Source: Candidatus Aquidulcis frankliniae
GTDB taxonomy: Bacteria; Chloroflexota; Limnocylindria; Limnocylindrales; Limnocylindraceae
Length of the DNA stretch: 20,601 bases
Direction of reading: 5' to 3'
Assembly (NCBI GenBank): GCA_009925905.1
Contig: RFPZ01000015.1
Location: 1 to 20,601 of the forward strand
The notes beneath the pieces were generated by a model. That model ran no database searches. It saw nothing but the letters and a program-made list of their open reading frames with translations, and was not told the DNA's origin. A program made the translations under genes and the position numbers. Positions 19,051 to 20,601 of the stretch are shown piece by piece; the stretch's first letter is position 1; each line of letters opens with the position of its first letter.

Positions 19051-20601
19051 CCAACAATATTGACGAGGCGCCCGCCGGCGTGGATCACCTTCTTCGGTGC
19101 GCGCCCTTCGAGGGCGCCCTGCACCTTCGGTGAGGCGAGGGCGAGCGCTTCAATCTCGGCCTCGGTGGCGGTGGCGCTCACGGTGAGCTTGTCGCGCAGC
19201 TTGCCGTTGACCTGTACTGGAAGCTCGCGAGTGCTCTCGGTGAGTAGGCTGCTGTCGACGGTCGGCCATGGGCACTGATGAATCGAGGTCCAGCGCGGGT
19301 CGCTGGCGCTAATGCCGGCGGCTGCCTGCACGCGGCTGTGCATCTCGTCGGCGAGATGCGGCGCCATTGGGGCGATGCCGGCGAGCAGGTAGTGGATCGC
19401 CTCGTTCCACGCCGCGGTGCCAGCAACGGGGCTGCCGCGATACGGGAAGAGCGCGTTGGCGAGCTCCATGAGCTTCGCAACGGCGGTGTTGAAGCGGAAG
19501 GCTTCGATGTCGGTGCCCACGCCGCCGAGCGCCTTATACGTTGCCGCGCGACTTCGACATGCGCTCTCCGTCGGCGCCAAGGATCTGTCCCTGATTGAAG
19601 AGGCGCGTGAACGGCTCTGATTCGCCGATCAGCCCTAGGTCGCGCATCGCCTTGGTGAAGAAGCGCGAGTAGAGCAGATGCATCACGGCATGCTCAGCAC
19701 CGCCGGTGTACTGATCAACGGGGCACCAGGAATCAACCAGTTTCCGATCAACAGGACCGAGCTCGTTCTTTGGCGCGAGGTAGCGATACCAGTACCACGA
19801 CGAATCGACGAAGGTGTCCATCGTGTCGGTCTCGCGTTGGCCAGGGCCACCGCACTTTGGGCAGGGCACGTTGAGCCACGCGGTGGCGGTCTTTAGCGGT
19901 GACTCGCCGGTCGCCTTGAAGTCGACGTCATCAGGAAGGGTGACGGGGAGCTGCTCCACCGGCACGCCGACGGGGCCGCAGGTTTCGCAGTGAATGATTG
20001 GGATCGGTGTACCCCAGTAGCGCTGGCGGCTGATCAGCCAGTCGCGCAGGCGATAGGTGACCTTCTTCTCGCCGCTCTTGCTGCTCTCGAGATGGGCGAT
20101 CGCCTTGGTGAGTGACTCTGGCCAGGCGGCGCCGTTCCAGGCGGGGCTGTTCACGGCGATGGCGGCACCCTCAGCTTTCTCTACGTACGGGAGCGGTACG
20201 TCGTTTGGTGTAGCGGCGAGATTCGCTGGCGCCACCACTGGAACGATCGGCAGACCGAACTGCTGGGCGAACTCGAAGTCGCGTTCGTCGTGCGCGGGCA
20301 CCGCCATAATCGCGCCCGTGCCGTAGCCGGCGAGCACATAGTCGGCGATCCACACGGGGATCTGTTCGCCATTCACCGGGTTGATCGCAAATGCGCCCGT
20401 GGCCACACCGCTCTTCTCTTTGGCGGTGGTGAGGCGATCGATTTCGGTCTTGCGCTTCGTCGCCTCGATATAGGCATTGACGGCGGCGCGCTGCTCTGGT
20501 GTGGTGATGGTGTCAACGAGCTCATGCTCTGGTGCGAGCACCATGAAGGTTGCGCCGTAGAGCGTGTCGGGGCGTGTGGTGAAGACGCGCAGCTTCTCGC
20601 C
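19047..20601 (-). pseudogene. leuS: Leucyl-tRNA synthetase, partial, with internal deletion and frameshift
   Basis: LeuRS charges tRNA-Leu and is essential. The gene enters from the right edge in the editing domain (first visible residues GEKLRVFTTRPDTLYGATF), and continues through 'GTGAIMAVPAHDERDFEFA', 'RLRDWLISRQRYWGTPIPIIHCETC', 'VDQYTGGAEHAVMHLLYSRFF' and the KMSKS loop 'ERMSKSRGN'. Right after this it hits TAA (19534-19536). In another frame the text resumes with 'YKALGGVGTDIEAFRFNTAVAKLMELANALF', part of the anticodon-binding domain, and runs to a normal end ('APKKVIHAGGRLVNIVG') at 19047. Between KMSKS and this segment LeuRS normally has about 80-110 residues (the KYGAD...VRL stretch and first anticodon-domain helices). 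They are missing, with a frame change. As read, the gene would not be functional. Confidence 0.88.

Noticed and set aside
19530..19550. Single-base sequencing error as cause of the leuS frame change
   Set aside because: Restoring the frame would still leave roughly 80-110 conserved LeuRS residues missing at the same place.
1..20601. CRISPR array, insertion sequence, integrase, toxin-antitoxin or phage genes
   Set aside because: No regularly spaced repeats, no transposase or integrase motifs and no terminal inverted repeats flanking any gene were seen.

Overview
The window is 20.6 kb from a compact bacterial genome that looks high in GC. There is no mobile element, CRISPR array or phage gene. 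Gaps between genes are short (13-153 nt) and several neighbouring genes overlap by 4 nt. A UbiA-type prenyltransferase, an F420-type LLM oxidoreductase, membrane proteins with Pro/Ser linkers and a leuS/comEA/comEC/holA neighbourhood suggest a free-living Chloroflexota-like or possibly actinobacterial lineage. This placement is inference; no rRNA or other strong marker is present.

Layout. (1) 1-4331, + strand: a peptide/nickel-type ABC importer, with the end of a substrate-binding protein, two permeases and two ATPases; the last four genes are joined by ATGA overlaps. (2) 4345-5940, - strand: an ABC-2 exporter with ATPase and permease in one frame, apparently joined by loss of the gene boundary. 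(3) 5978-7273, + strand: a UbiA-family prenyltransferase and a small membrane-anchored protein. (4) 7323-7398: a tRNA with anticodon UAU (Ile), followed by an SDR dehydrogenase. (5) 8199-9945: two divergent peptidase-S51/cyanophycinase-like genes, one ending in a CysRS-like C-terminal tail. (6) 9961-12089: endonuclease III and a divergent UMF1/Atg22-type MFS transporter. (7) 12115-16197, - strand: comEA-comEC-holA (DNA uptake plus clamp-loader delta). (8) 16351-19050: a low-GC secreted or membrane-anchored protein, an F420-type oxidoreductase and another membrane-anchored protein. (9) 19047-20601, - strand: leuS, running off the window.

The strongest novel signal is a promoter grammar. Ten starts that lack a Shine-Dalgarno have a TANNNT/CANNNT hexamer ending 6-8 nt (exactly 6 in eight cases) before ATG/GTG, the arrangement expected when transcription starts on the start codon (leaderless mRNA). 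The four monocistronic genes that do have a Shine-Dalgarno also have a hairpin in the leader; in three of them it lies at the predicted 5' end of the mRNA. Two divergent pairs have identical 37-nt gaps holding back-to-back -10 boxes.

Two essential genes, holA and leuS, are broken by internal deletions that also shift frame, and the ABC exporter fusion looks like a third deletion. Assembly error is the first explanation to test.
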